A stretch of DNA of 64,000 nucleotides, from positions 1,054,001 to 1,118,000 of the forward strand of contig NZ_OY787466.1 of assembly GCF_963678845.1 (NCBI RefSeq), read 5' to 3'. The position numbers and the translations under genes were made by a program. The stretch's first letter is position 1. Each line of letters starts with the position of its first letter. Of this stretch, positions 24,292 through 33,264 are shown in pieces. The DNA is from an uncultured Bacteroides sp. GTDB lineage: Bacteria; Bacteroidota; Bacteroidia; Bacteroidales; Bacteroidaceae. Under the pieces are notes generated by a model. It made no database searches. It saw only the letters and a program-made list of their open reading frames with translations, and was not told where the DNA came from.

Positions 24292-24786
24292 ATGAAGAAG
24301 ATTATTAATCCTTGGAATAAAAAAGAAGGTTATAACTGTTTTGGTTGTTGCAAGACCAATGAGAGTGGAGTAAAGATGGATTTCTATGAAGATGGTGATG
24401 AAGTAGTCAGTGTGTGGAAACCTCAACCCCAGTTTCAGGGATGGGTTAATACCCTTCATGGAGGCATTCAGGCAGTTTTGATTGACGAAATCTGTGCATG
24501 GGCTGTTCTTCGCAAACTTCAGACCACTGGTGTAACTACAAGTATGCAAACACGGTACATTAAATCTGTTAGCACAAACGATTCTTTTCTTACCTTACGA
24601 GCAACTATTCTGGATGTTAAGCACAATCTTGTTGTTGTAGAGGGTCGATTGTGGAATGAAGCTGGTGAACTTTGCACAAAATCACTTTGCACCTACTTCA
24701 CTTCCTCTAAAGAAAAGGTACATGACGAGATGCAGTTTCTGGGTTGCGATGTGGAAGAAGAAGAGGTAGATCCATTAAATTGTTAG
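24292..24786 (+). CDS. PaaI-like hotdog-fold thioesterase
   Basis: Protein of 164 residues with the hotdog-fold core: HGGIQAVLIDEICAWAV around residue 60-76, the motif of PaaI/YbgC-type acyl-CoA thioesterases, followed by QTRYIKSV and the final strand. The N-terminus has a CFGCCKTN segment and the C-terminus is acidic, both common in Bacteroidetes homologues. The acyl substrate is unknown. It is 21 bases after the DsbD gene and 80 bases before the his leader. Confidence 0.8.
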   Translation: MKKIINPWNKKEGYNCFGCCKTNESGVKMDFYEDGDEVVSVWKPQPQFQGWVNTLHGGIQAVLIDEICAWAVLRKLQTTGVTTSMQTRYIKSVSTNDSFLTLRATILDVKHNLVVVEGRLWNEAGELCTKSLCTYFTSSKEKVHDEMQFLGCDVEEEEVDPLNC

Positions 24787-24812
24787 TTATTAATATCTTT
24801 TTGTGATAATTA

Positions 24813-24844
24813 TTTGGAAATATAAATAGATTGGTTTACTTTTG
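24813..24844 (+). promoter_or_regulatory. Promoter of the his operon
   Basis: TTTG (24813-24816), a 20-base spacer and TACTTTTG (24837-24844) match the Bacteroides consensus closely. Transcription should begin near 24850, giving a leader of about 165 bases before hisG with the leader peptide beginning about 17 bases in. Confidence 0.75.
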
Positions 24845-24866
24845 TCGCATCAAATAAAAAAACAAA

Positions 24867-24911
24867 ATGATTAATGCAACTATACATCATCATCATTATC
24901 CTAACGAATAG
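24867..24911 (+). CDS. hisL: Histidine operon leader peptide
   Basis: Short open frame encoding MINATIHHHHYPNE, with four consecutive CAT His codons at 24885-24896 and a stop at 24909-24911. It lies between the his promoter and an intrinsic terminator ahead of hisG, so it reads as a translational attenuation sensor: when His-tRNA is scarce the ribosome stalls on the His codons and the terminator does not form. No homologue was searched. The feature is too short for ordinary gene calling and is assigned from codon content and context. Confidence 0.85.
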   Translation: MINATIHHHHYPNE

Positions 24912-24914
24912 ATC

Positions 24915-24979
24915 GGTGGGCGTATAGATTATGTATATATGAAATAGAAAGGCTTGCCGTTATGGTGAGCCTTTTTTTT
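24915..24979 (+). terminator. His attenuator: antiterminator arm and terminator
   Basis: The terminator stem AAAGGCTTGCC (24948-24958) with GGTGAGCCTTT (24964-24974) has 11 pairs and a 5-base loop, then a run of T. GGTGGGC (24915-24921), just after the leader stop, can pair with GCTTGCC (24952-24958) as an alternative antiterminator, allowing G-U pairs. TATACAT (24881-24887) and ATGTATA (24931-24937) form a third, enclosing stem. A ribosome at the stop codon would cover the antiterminator arm; one stalled on His codons would leave it free. Confidence 0.8.
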
Positions 24980-25015
24980 ATCCCTTTATTGATTCAAATT
25001 TAAACAAAATAAGTT

Positions 25016-25867
25016 ATGCTAAGAATTGCCGTACAATCCAAAGGCCGTTTGTTCGAAGAAACAATGGCTCTTTTTGAAGAATCAGACATTAAACTGAGTT
25101 CTTACAAACGAACCCTTCTTGTTCAGTCTACTAACTTTCCTATTGAGGTATTGTTCCTTCGTGACGATGATATTCCTCAATCAGTAGCTACCGGTGTTGC
25201 CGACTTGGGTATTGTTGGTGAAAATGAATTTGTAGAGAAGAAAGAAGATGCTCAAATCATTAAAAGACTTGGCTTCAGTAAATGTCGTCTTTCTTTGGCT
25301 ATTCCTAAAGATATCGATTATCAAGGACTTTCCTGGTTCAATGGAAAAAAAGTGGCAACTTCTTATCCAGTTATTTTGCAGGATTTCATGAAATCTAAGG
25401 GAGTAAAAACAGAAATTCATGTAATTACGGGTTCTGTGGAAGTCGCTCCGGGAATTGGATTGGCTGATGCAATATTTGATATCGTAAGCTCAGGCTCTAC
25501 TTTGGTGAGCAACCGATTGAAAGAAGTGGAAGTGGTGATGAAATCAGAAGCTTTACTTATAGGCAATAAGGAAATGTCTGATGAAAATAAGGCCGTTCTT
25601 GAAGAACTGTTGTTCCGTATGGATGCCGTTAAAACAGCAGAAGACAAAAAATACGTGCTGATGAATGTACCTGAAGATAAACTGAAAGAGATTACTGCGG
25701 TTCTTCCAGGAATGAGGAGCCCAACAGTGATGCCACTTGCACAGGAAGGCTGGTGCTCTGTTCACGCCGTATTGGATGAAAAACGTTTCTGGGAAATTAT
25801 TGGAAAGCTGAAAGCTCTTGGAGCCGAAGGCATCTTAGTCTTGCCTATTGAAAAGATGATTCTTTAA
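25016..25867 (+). CDS. hisG: ATP phosphoribosyltransferase, long form
   Basis: First step of histidine biosynthesis: joins ATP and PRPP. At 283 residues it is the long HisG form with a C-terminal ACT-like regulatory domain (about 210-283), so it should be inhibited by histidine without HisZ. The PRPP-binding segment DAIFDIVSSGSTLVSN lies near residues 150-165, and the N-terminus (LRIAVQSKGRL) is typical. It is the first enzyme gene after the attenuator. Confidence 0.95.
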   Translation: MLRIAVQSKGRLFEETMALFEESDIKLSSYKRTLLVQSTNFPIEVLFLRDDDIPQSVATGVADLGIVGENEFVEKKEDAQIIKRLGFSKCRLSLAIPKDIDYQGLSWFNGKKVATSYPVILQDFMKSKGVKTEIHVITGSVEVAPGIGLADAIFDIVSSGSTLVSNRLKEVEVVMKSEALLIGNKEMSDENKAVLEELLFRMDAVKTAEDKKYVLMNVPEDKLKEITAVLPGMRSPTVMPLAQEGWCSVHAVLDEKRFWEIIGKLKALGAEGILVLPIEKMIL

Positions 25868-25874
25868 TAAGTCT

Positions 25875-27158
25875 ATGAAAGTAATCAAATATCCCCAAAA
25901 AGAGGAGTGGAAGGAAATTCTGAAACGCCCCGCACTTAATACTGAAAGCTTGAATGATACGGTAAAGGGAATTCTGAACCGTGTGAAAGCTGAGGGAGAT
26001 AAAGCGGTGCTTGAGTGCGAAGCCACTTTTGATAAAGTGCAGCTTAACAGCTTAGCTGTTGCTCCAGAAGAGATCAAAGAAGCAGAAAGCCTGATTAGTG
26101 AAGAACTGAAAACAGCTATTCTGCTTGCTAAAGAAAATATAGAAACCTTTCACACAGCGCAACGCTTTACCGGAAAAAAGGTGGAGACTCGTCCGGGTGT
26201 GGTTTGCTGGCAAAAGGCTGTAGGCATTGAAAAGGTTGGATTGTATATTCCAGGAGGAACAGCTCCTCTGTTCTCTACCGTATTGATGCTGGCTACTCCT
26301 GCCCGTATAGCTGGATGCAAGGAGATTGTGCTTTGCACACCTCCCAACCGTGAAGGAAAAGTACACCCTGCTATCTTGTTTGCCGCCCAACAAGCCGGTG
26401 TAAATAAGATATTCAAAGCGGGTGGGGTACAGGCTATAGCTGCCATGGCTTACGGAACAGAATCTGTACCTAAGGTATATAAGATATTTGGTCCGGGAAA
26501 TCAATATGTCACCGCAGCCAAGCAACTCGTTTCTTTGCGTGATGTAGCAATTGATATGCCGGCCGGCCCTTCTGAAGTGGAAGTTCTTGCTGATGCATCT
26601 GCTAATCCGGCTTTCGTTGCTGCCGACTTATTGTCTCAGGCAGAGCACGGAGTCGATAGTCAGGCTGTGTTGATTAGCACCTCTGCAGAACTGATTGAGA
26701 AGGTTTTTTTAGAGGTAGAGCAACAACTGGCTCGTCTTCCACGAAAAGAAATTGCTGCCAAGTCATTGGAAAATAGCAAGCTGATTTTGGTGAACGATAT
26801 GGATGAAGCTATCACAATGACCAATGAATATGCTCCCGAACACCTCATTATTGAAACGGAGAGTTATATGGAAGTAGCCGAACAAATAGTAAACGCAGGT
26901 TCTGTGTTTCTCGGCTCTCTTACACCAGAGAGTGCCGGTGATTATGCTTCGGGCACTAATCATACTCTTCCTACCAATGGATATGCGAAAGCTTACAGCG
27001 GTGTGAGTCTGGATAGTTTTATCCGCAAAATTACATTCCAGGAGATTAACCGTCAGGGTATCGAAACCATCGGCCCGGCTATTGAAATAATGGCTGCCAA
27101 TGAACAACTGGATGCTCATAAGAATGCTGTGACGGTAAGGCTTAACAGTTTAAAATAG
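25875..27158 (+). CDS. hisD: Histidinol dehydrogenase
   Basis: Zinc enzyme that oxidises histidinol to histidine in two NAD-dependent steps. The 427-residue length is usual. Visible signatures are the family pattern around DMPAGPSEVEVLAD, the catalytic YAPEHLI (Glu-His pair), and GDYASGTNHTLPTNGYAK near the C-terminus. It follows hisG by 7 bases in the same operon. Confidence 0.96.
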   Translation: MKVIKYPQKEEWKEILKRPALNTESLNDTVKGILNRVKAEGDKAVLECEATFDKVQLNSLAVAPEEIKEAESLISEELKTAILLAKENIETFHTAQRFTGKKVETRPGVVCWQKAVGIEKVGLYIPGGTAPLFSTVLMLATPARIAGCKEIVLCTPPNREGKVHPAILFAAQQAGVNKIFKAGGVQAIAAMAYGTESVPKVYKIFGPGNQYVTAAKQLVSLRDVAIDMPAGPSEVEVLADASANPAFVAADLLSQAEHGVDSQAVLISTSAELIEKVFLEVEQQLARLPRKEIAAKSLENSKLILVNDMDEAITMTNEYAPEHLIIETESYMEVAEQIVNAGSVFLGSLTPESAGDYASGTNHTLPTNGYAKAYSGVSLDSFIRKITFQEINRQGIETIGPAIEIMAANEQLDAHKNAVTVRLNSLK

Positions 27159-27165
27159 TGAAACA

Positions 27166-28203
27166 ATGAAAGCATTAAAAGAATTAACCCGTCCCAATAT
27201 ATGGGATTTAAAACCCTATTCATCGGCTCGTGATGAATATAAAGGTTTAGAAGCTTCAGTCTTTCTCGATGCAAATGAAAATCCGTATAACAATCCCTAT
27301 AATCGCTATCCCGATCCGTTGCAGAGAGATTTGAAAGAGATGCTTGCTCCAATAAAGAAAGTAAAACCAGAGAATATCTTCCTGGGGAATGGTAGTGATG
27401 AAGCAATTGACCTTGTATACCGTGCCTTTTGTGAGCCGGATGTAGACAATGTGGTTGCCATTGATCCTACTTATGGTATGTATAAGGTTTGTGCGGATGT
27501 GAATAATGTAGATTATCGCAATGTGTTACTGAATGCTGATTACCAGTTTTCGGCAGATGATTTGCTGGCCTCTGCGGATGAACGAACCAAACTTATTTTT
27601 CTTTGTTCGCCAAACAATCCTACCGGAAACGATATGTTGCGTTCGGAGATAGAAAAGATTATCACCACTTTTGATGGTCTGGTGATTCTGGATGAGGCTT
27701 ATAATGATTTTTCAGATAGACCTTCTTTTCTTTCAGAGCTAGATAAATATCCCAATCTGATTGTTCTTCAAACATTCTCCAAAGCAATGGGATGTGCCGG
27801 TATCCGTCTGGGTATGGCATTCGCTTCAGCAGAAATTATTGACATTCTCAATAAGATTAAGTATCCGTATAATGTAAATCTGCTCACTCAGCACCAGGCT
27901 ATGGAAATGTTGAAAAACTATCCTCAGGTTGAGGCTTGGGTAAAAACGTTGATTGAGGAACGTGCTTATCTGGAAAAAACCTTTTCAGCCCTTCCTTGCA
28001 CGGAAAAAATTTATCCTTCGGATGCCAACTTCTTCTTGGCAAAAGTAACCGATGCCAAAGCTATTTATGACTATCTGGTAGCAAAAGGTATCATTGTCCG
28101 CAATCGTAGTTCCATTGCTCTTTGCAAGGACTGCCTGCGTGTAACGGTGGGAACCCGTGAGGAGAACAACCAGCTGATTGAAGCTTTGAAGCAATACAAA
28201 TAA
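27166..28203 (+). CDS. hisC: Histidinol-phosphate aminotransferase
   Basis: PLP enzyme that transaminates imidazole-acetol phosphate. The protein has 345 residues, with the PLP lysine at residue 206 in FSKAMGCAGIRLG, the upstream CSPNNPTGN and LDEAYNDF motifs, and the N-terminal LDANENP. It starts 7 bases after hisD and precedes hisB by 9 bases. Confidence 0.95.
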   Translation: MKALKELTRPNIWDLKPYSSARDEYKGLEASVFLDANENPYNNPYNRYPDPLQRDLKEMLAPIKKVKPENIFLGNGSDEAIDLVYRAFCEPDVDNVVAIDPTYGMYKVCADVNNVDYRNVLLNADYQFSADDLLASADERTKLIFLCSPNNPTGNDMLRSEIEKIITTFDGLVILDEAYNDFSDRPSFLSELDKYPNLIVLQTFSKAMGCAGIRLGMAFASAEIIDILNKIKYPYNVNLLTQHQAMEMLKNYPQVEAWVKTLIEERAYLEKTFSALPCTEKIYPSDANFFLAKVTDAKAIYDYLVAKGIIVRNRSSIALCKDCLRVTVGTREENNQLIEALKQYK

Positions 28204-28212
28204 AGTGTAGAA

Positions 28213-29334
28213 ATGAAGAAAGTATTATTTATAGATAGAGATGGAACATTGGTTATTGAACCACCCGTTGATTTTCAACTCGACTCTCTGGAAAAGCTGG
28301 AGTTTTATCCAAAGGTATTTAAGAATCTTGGTTTTATCCGCAGCAAGCTCGACTTTGAGTTTGTGATGGTAACCAATCAGGATGGGCTGGGTACAGATTC
28401 TTTTCCGGAAGAGACTTTTTGGCCTGCACATAATAAAATGCTGAAAGCTTTTGAAAATGAAGGAATCACTTTCGATGATTTCCTGATTGATCCAAGTATG
28501 CCGGAGGAGAATAGTCCAAATCGCAAACCGGGTATCGGGATGATGGAAAAATACCTCAAAGAAGGAGCTTATGACATAGCCAACAGTTTTGTACTGGGCG
28601 ATCGCATCACAGATGTGCAGTTGGCAAAGAACCTGGGATGTAAGGCTATCTATTTGCAGGATTCAACGGATGAACTGAAGCGTAAAGGCTTGGAAGATGT
28701 TTGTGCACTGGCAACTGCCGACTGGGACCGCATTACGGAATTCCTCTTTGCAGGGGAACGCACTGCACAGGTACAACGAACCACAAAGGAAACAGATATA
28801 TTTGTGAAGCTGAACTTAGACGGAACCGGCGCATGCGATATCTCTACCGGACTAGGATTCTTTGATCACATGCTTGAACAGATAGGCAAGCATTCGGGTA
28901 TGGATTTAACTATTAAGGTAAAAGGTGATTTGGAAGTGGACGAACATCACACCATTGAAGATACAGCCATTGCATTGGGCGATTGCATCTATCAGGCTTT
29001 GGGGAACAAACGTGGTATTGAGAGATACGGCTATTGTCTTCCTATGGATGATTGTCTGTGTCAGGTAGCACTCGACTTCGGGGGACGCCCTTGGTTGGTT
29101 TGGGATGCAGAGTTCAACCGTGAAAAGATAGGAGAGATGCCTACTGAAATGTTCCTGCACTTCTTTAAATCCCTAAGTGATGCAGCCAAAATGAATCTGA
29201 ACATTAAAGCCGAAGGGCAGAATGAGCATCATAAGATTGAAGGAATCTTTAAAGCCTTGGCACGTGCGCTTAAGATGGCTGTAAAGAGAGATATCTATCA
29301 TTACGAACTTCCCTCAACTAAGGGCGTTTTATAA
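28213..29334 (+). CDS. hisB: Bifunctional histidinol-phosphatase / IGP dehydratase
   Basis: Two enzymes in one chain of 373 residues. The N-terminal HAD phosphatase (1-165) has the nucleophile motif FIDRDGTL (Asp 8, Asp 10). The C-terminal imidazoleglycerol-phosphate dehydratase (180-373) has EHHTIEDTAIALGD and NEHHKIEGIFKALARALK, the Mn-binding His clusters. This fused form is shared with E. coli and Bacteroidetes. It ends the operon here; hisH, hisA, hisF and hisI are not in the window. Confidence 0.96.
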   Translation: MKKVLFIDRDGTLVIEPPVDFQLDSLEKLEFYPKVFKNLGFIRSKLDFEFVMVTNQDGLGTDSFPEETFWPAHNKMLKAFENEGITFDDFLIDPSMPEENSPNRKPGIGMMEKYLKEGAYDIANSFVLGDRITDVQLAKNLGCKAIYLQDSTDELKRKGLEDVCALATADWDRITEFLFAGERTAQVQRTTKETDIFVKLNLDGTGACDISTGLGFFDHMLEQIGKHSGMDLTIKVKGDLEVDEHHTIEDTAIALGDCIYQALGNKRGIERYGYCLPMDDCLCQVALDFGGRPWLVWDAEFNREKIGEMPTEMFLHFFKSLSDAAKMNLNIKAEGQNEHHKIEGIFKALARALKMAVKRDIYHYELPSTKGVL

Positions 29335-29444
29335 GATATATTTATTTGATTAATAATAGCTCAAACAATGCGGCGGTAGGTATGTAACCGGCTGTGAATT
29401 TACTTCGTTCTAAAGCAAAATACTTTTATTTAAAAACATGAAAA

Positions 29445-29472
29445 TAGCCGGCTCCTTTTAAAGAGTCGGCTA
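29445..29472 (-). terminator. Hairpin between hisB and the 29529 gene
   Basis: TAGCCGGCTC and GAGTCGGCTA arms (29445 to 29472) flank a T/A loop; one G-U pair. On the minus strand it is followed by a loose T-rich stretch, so it more likely ends the minus-strand gene, but it could also stop his transcripts. Confidence 0.55.
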
Positions 29473-29528
29473 CACCTATTTAAGAGAGTTTTGTTAGAAA
29501 AGAATATCGGTAAAGAACTGTTGTTCTT

Positions 29529-30044
29529 TTATTCCAGATTAGCATAGCTATTAATCATTGACTCTATGTAATTTTCTATAATGTTTGCATCTTTAATTTC
29601 CCATTTGTCTTGTTTGTCATTCCACTTCAAAGAAAGATAAGTAGGAGACTCTTTTCCTGATTCTTTGTAATAGATAGCTTTTTGCTTATTCAAAGTGAAA
29701 TCATTCTTTTTACTGTTCCAAAGGGCAAATTCCTGAATCTGATTATCTCCTACAGTAGTAACAGTAAGGAGGTAATATGGAATCCATTTTCCTGTTGAGG
29801 CATTCCAGTAATAAGCTGTTTTGTTTTTTGCCTGTCCGCTTTCACTGGTAGTGAAATCATATTTCAGATAAGGGGTTAAAGTTGTTGAAATAGAGTCATA
29901 TAAGTATACAATTTCGTTGTCATCGCTTATGTTGTATACAAAGTTTTTAGGTTCTGCAGCATTTACAGTCTGCATACATACGAACAACAAACAAATAGTA
30001 AGGCTAATTACTAATTTACGGCTACTTAATACAATTGTTTTCAT
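29529..30044 (-). CDS. Small secreted protein of Bacteroidales type (DUF3836-like)
   Basis: Protein of 171 residues with a signal peptide ending VNAAEP near residue 30. The mature part has repeated lines of the form KxAYYWNASTGKWIPYY and KWNDKQDKWEIKD, short beta-rich units with Trp, which resemble DUF3836 proteins of Bacteroides. I am not certain of the family. No transmembrane segment follows the signal peptide and there is no lipobox. It is a single gene with a hairpin behind it. Confidence 0.5.
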   Translation of the reverse strand: MKTIVLSSRKLVISLTICLLFVCMQTVNAAEPKNFVYNISDDNEIVYLYDSISTTLTPYLKYDFTTSESGQAKNKTAYYWNASTGKWIPYYLLTVTTVGDNQIQEFALWNSKKNDFTLNKQKAIYYKESGKESPTYLSLKWNDKQDKWEIKDANIIENYIESMINSYANLE

Positions 30045-30736
30045 AACTAGAAGTTTTTATAGAATCTGTCAAATTGTTATATATTTAATCCTTTAATGAC
30101 TTTATATTGGATTTATAATTCTATTTATATGGTTGTAAATCTAATATTGCTATCATTTTGCTCGTCAAAGATAGAAACTACTTTTAATATAAAAAAGAAA
30201 AAACAATAAAAAATGAATATTTAACAAATAAATATTCTAAGAATTATTAATATTATGCTTTATAACATTAACGCATTTTTAGGTTAAATAATCAGATGTA
30301 TTTAAAGTGCACGGTTCTTTTATAAGTTTGTTTTTTAAGGTCTTCATTATTTACATACTGAAACTAAATGATGCTTTTTATTTTTAGTTTATCTTTTTCC
30401 TATCATTTGCGGTTTTGTGCGCTGTGTTCTCTATTATTTCTATTTTAATTGTTTTAAAATATTAAATAGTGTGTGAAATACCTGAATTAATAGCAGATGA
30501 ATTTAATTTAGTGGCAGGTGTGAGACGATTCCTGAAAAATATTTTTAGTTTAGATCTTTTTTCTATTTGCTTTCAGTACTTTTGCAACTTAGTTATATAT
30601 AAAGAAACAAAAAGCGTAAAGTTGTGATTATTTGTACTGTATTACCAGTTAAACAAGTGTTCAACAGTTTGTCCCGGCGCTTTCCATTGATAACTCTCTG
30701 TGGTGAGGACAACAGAGAAAATATGATATAAGAATT
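30045..30736. other. AT-rich intergenic region
   Basis: 692 bases with no convincing coding frame on either strand. A TACTTTTG box (30577-30584) matches the -7 consensus and probably belongs to the next gene, although no good -33 element is visible. Otherwise long T-rich tracts only. Confidence 0.4.
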
Positions 30737-31618
30737 ATGTACTATGTTTTATTAGGGGTGATAGTTGCTATTGCTATAATAGGTCTATTAAAATACATTT
30801 TTAAGAAGAATCTCGAATTCTTCAATAAGAACTATTATGTTTTTCCTAAATCATTTAGGGAAAAGATAGAAAGTACAGATCCTTTTAAAGATTTGATAGT
30901 ATTCATTAATCTGTTACTATTTGTTCTTATTATATTTCAGCTCGGTTTAATTCTGGTTTTCAAATTTGGAAACCCCCATGCTGTTAATGCCTCAATACAT
31001 AGCCTCTTCTTCTGGTTTGGGAAAGAAGCCGGATATGGCAAACTAATAGTTATGCTCTTTTCTACAGCTTCTCTTTTTATAGTAAGTTACAATCTGTCCA
31101 GGTTCCTGAATGAATATCGTAAAAGAAGTGATATAAAAGGAATCAAGGCCTTTACTGAACTTAGAAAGATGCTAGATGATAATAAGGAAAACTTTGAGAT
31201 TCATTGTGATTTGCATTTTGGTAAATATGAGTTTATAGAAAGCCCATCTACTAAAGAAGAGGAAACCAAACAGATGGAGCTTTTTCGTTATTTGGGTACA
31301 ATAGAGTTGGCTGCTTCAATGGTCAGAAAAGGTGTTATAAATATAGAGCAGTTTAATAAGCAATTTGGAGGCAGAATAGATGATGTTGTAAGATTTACAA
31401 TGCTCAAGGACTATTTATATTGTAATAAAGAATCTTGGACAGATTTAATCTGGATAATTAGAAAAATAGAAAAATACAGAAAGGATAACTCCGAAAAAGC
31501 TGCTACTACTAATAACAATAGCCCTAAAGATAAAACTCCGCATCATGAAAATGAAATGTTACTCAAGGGACGAAAACTGATAAAAAAAGGTGGTACGTAT
31601 TTGTTTGATGATAAGTAA
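30737..31618 (+). CDS. Membrane protein of unknown function
   Basis: Protein of 293 residues with three hydrophobic segments: residues 3-23, about 52-76, and about 100-122. After them comes a cytosolic region of roughly 170 residues containing FRYLGTIELAASMVRKG and a Trp-rich helix pair (ESWTDLIWIIRKIEK), vaguely like the DUF4760 pattern of membrane-anchored proteins. The C-terminus is polar with an Asn/Lys-rich linker. No catalytic motif is visible. A terminator follows. Confidence 0.5.
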   Translation: MYYVLLGVIVAIAIIGLLKYIFKKNLEFFNKNYYVFPKSFREKIESTDPFKDLIVFINLLLFVLIIFQLGLILVFKFGNPHAVNASIHSLFFWFGKEAGYGKLIVMLFSTASLFIVSYNLSRFLNEYRKRSDIKGIKAFTELRKMLDDNKENFEIHCDLHFGKYEFIESPSTKEEETKQMELFRYLGTIELAASMVRKGVINIEQFNKQFGGRIDDVVRFTMLKDYLYCNKESWTDLIWIIRKIEKYRKDNSEKAATTNNNSPKDKTPHHENEMLLKGRKLIKKGGTYLFDDK

Positions 31619-31647
31619 ATCAGAATCTGTATTTACTTAAAAGAATC

Positions 31648-31688
31648 ATCCGAACCACCATTTTATAGGCGATTCGGATTATTTTTTG
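31648..31688 (+). terminator. Intrinsic terminator after the 30737 gene
   Basis: ATCCGAA (31648-31654) pairs with TTCGGAT (31673-31679), followed by TATTTTTT. It lies 29 bases past the stop. Confidence 0.6.
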
Positions 31689-31828
31689 TGCATTTTTAAG
31701 TTTTATCAGATAGCAATATTTTCAAATCTCACTTCGTTATTTGTCAAATCGCTTTGTAGTGATTGGAATATTCTGTTTATTTGTAAATAATTATATGTGA
31801 TTAGTTACAAGTGAAAGATTAACCATAA

Positions 31829-33088
31829 ATGAATATGAGAAAAGCAATAATTCTTTTATTAGGAGTACTGATATCAGTAAATACATTTTCGAATGTGAAC
31901 TACATTGAGATCTCTAAAATCAGTAATGAGAGTAAGTTTGTTACTGCTTTCAATTATATTAAAGATAATCAGCAATACTTTGATCATTGGACAAATGAGT
32001 GGAGCTATGACAAGTCCCAAAAAGAATTAGTAAAGAACCTTCGTGACAACTATGCAATGTTTTCATCTGTTGAAACAAAGAACGAAGAACTTTTCATGTT
32101 GTTGGGTGACATTGCGCATTACCTATATAATCTTAACGAATCTGATTATTATCAGTTAGCTGTCAATAATTACAACTCGGCCATTGCAATTAATCCCAAT
32201 GACTATCGGGCTTACTGGTTTCTGGGTTTTCATTATGTGCTTTCCAATGTTCCTACATTAGGCATTGATAATTTTCTAAAAGCACAACAATTATTGCCTA
32301 CGAAACAACCTGTTGACTTTTGGGAAGAATATGCATGGGCAACAGCTGCCACAAATATGCCATCACATTGCATTTATGCCATGGATAAAGTGAGAAGTAT
32401 TTCGGGCACTCCTGGACGTTTCGAATCACAACTTGGACCGGAAATACATAAAAGGATCATTGATGTAAATAAAGACATCTCTTACAAAAAAGAAGATCTA
32501 TGGTCAACTTCAAAGGGAGAAAAAATCGCATTTACTTGCCGGCCGTTAGGTATTAAAATATTGGTTGACTCTACATGGGAGTTATCAGTATACGATTACA
32601 AGAATCATCAAAGTGCATTTGTCCTAAGTCCACCGGCAATTAAGAGTAAAAAAGGGAAAAAAATTAATTATACTGTTGCAATAATCATGAAAGTGGCGAA
32701 CTTAACGGACGAATTAGATGATTATATCAACACTTTGAATCCTAAATGCTCAAATAAAAATAAGATCGTATTCTCTGACAAATACGATAAGATGGTTGCT
32801 TACGAAATTAAAGATAATGAGATCTATAAAGAAATGGGTGGGGGTCACATTTATATGATTGGCATTGAAAGAAATAGTCCAATGTATCCTGGGCTGCTTT
32901 TGGAAAATCCAGCTACTTTTCCAGATGGTAATAAAGGTGAAGTTGCATATTATACTGCAAAAGATAATAAAGGCCGATTTGAAGGAAGAATATTTTATGC
33001 TATCATGTTAGACAGCTGCGAAGAAATCAACGAACAGTCATTAGCCATTTTCAAGACTCTTTTTAATAATCAAATAATAATAGAATAA
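31829..33088 (+). CDS. Secreted TPR-containing protein, unknown
   Basis: Protein of 419 residues with a signal peptide (RKAIILLLGVLISVNTFS). A second ATG at 31835 is equally possible. Residues 100-160 hold one or two tetratricopeptide-like repeats (YYQLAVNNYNSAIAINPNDY and a following GFHYVLSNVPTLGIDNFLKAQQLLP), suggesting a protein-binding surface. The C-terminal half (about 230-419) is a beta-rich domain I do not recognise. The first 80 bases of this gene recur at 34431-34515. Confidence 0.55.
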   Translation: MNMRKAIILLLGVLISVNTFSNVNYIEISKISNESKFVTAFNYIKDNQQYFDHWTNEWSYDKSQKELVKNLRDNYAMFSSVETKNEELFMLLGDIAHYLYNLNESDYYQLAVNNYNSAIAINPNDYRAYWFLGFHYVLSNVPTLGIDNFLKAQQLLPTKQPVDFWEEYAWATAATNMPSHCIYAMDKVRSISGTPGRFESQLGPEIHKRIIDVNKDISYKKEDLWSTSKGEKIAFTCRPLGIKILVDSTWELSVYDYKNHQSAFVLSPPAIKSKKGKKINYTVAIIMKVANLTDELDDYINTLNPKCSNKNKIVFSDKYDKMVAYEIKDNEIYKEMGGGHIYMIGIERNSPMYPGLLLENPATFPDGNKGEVAYYTAKDNKGRFEGRIFYAIMLDSCEEINEQSLAIFKTLFNNQIIIE

Positions 33089-33105
33089 AAGGCAAAACAA
33101 TTGAT

Positions 33106-33264
33106 ATGGAATCACAAATTAAATATATTGAACTGAAGACTGGATATGCTGATGACGGGCCAGCATGGATTGGAAAGGTAGAGTTCTCTAAGTCTGGAAT
33201 AACAACCTTAATAGACATGCTTTCAAAGGTCGTGGGTACGGAGTTTTTAAAACGCCAAGTTTAA
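33106..33264 (+). pseudogene. Frameshifted, truncated small Bacteroidetes protein gene
   Basis: The frame of 52 codons starts MESQIKYIELKTGYADDGP and continues AWIGKVEFSKSG, which I recognise as the start of a small conserved Bacteroidetes protein. After this the sequence only makes family-like sense in another frame, where it reads NRHAFKGRGYGVFKTPS. A one-base loss near 33203-33212 would explain this. The remaining C-terminal half (normally a GEEYWVSG-type region) is missing, replaced by the next gene's ATG at 33265. The frame as it stands is therefore probably a relic. Confidence 0.55.
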
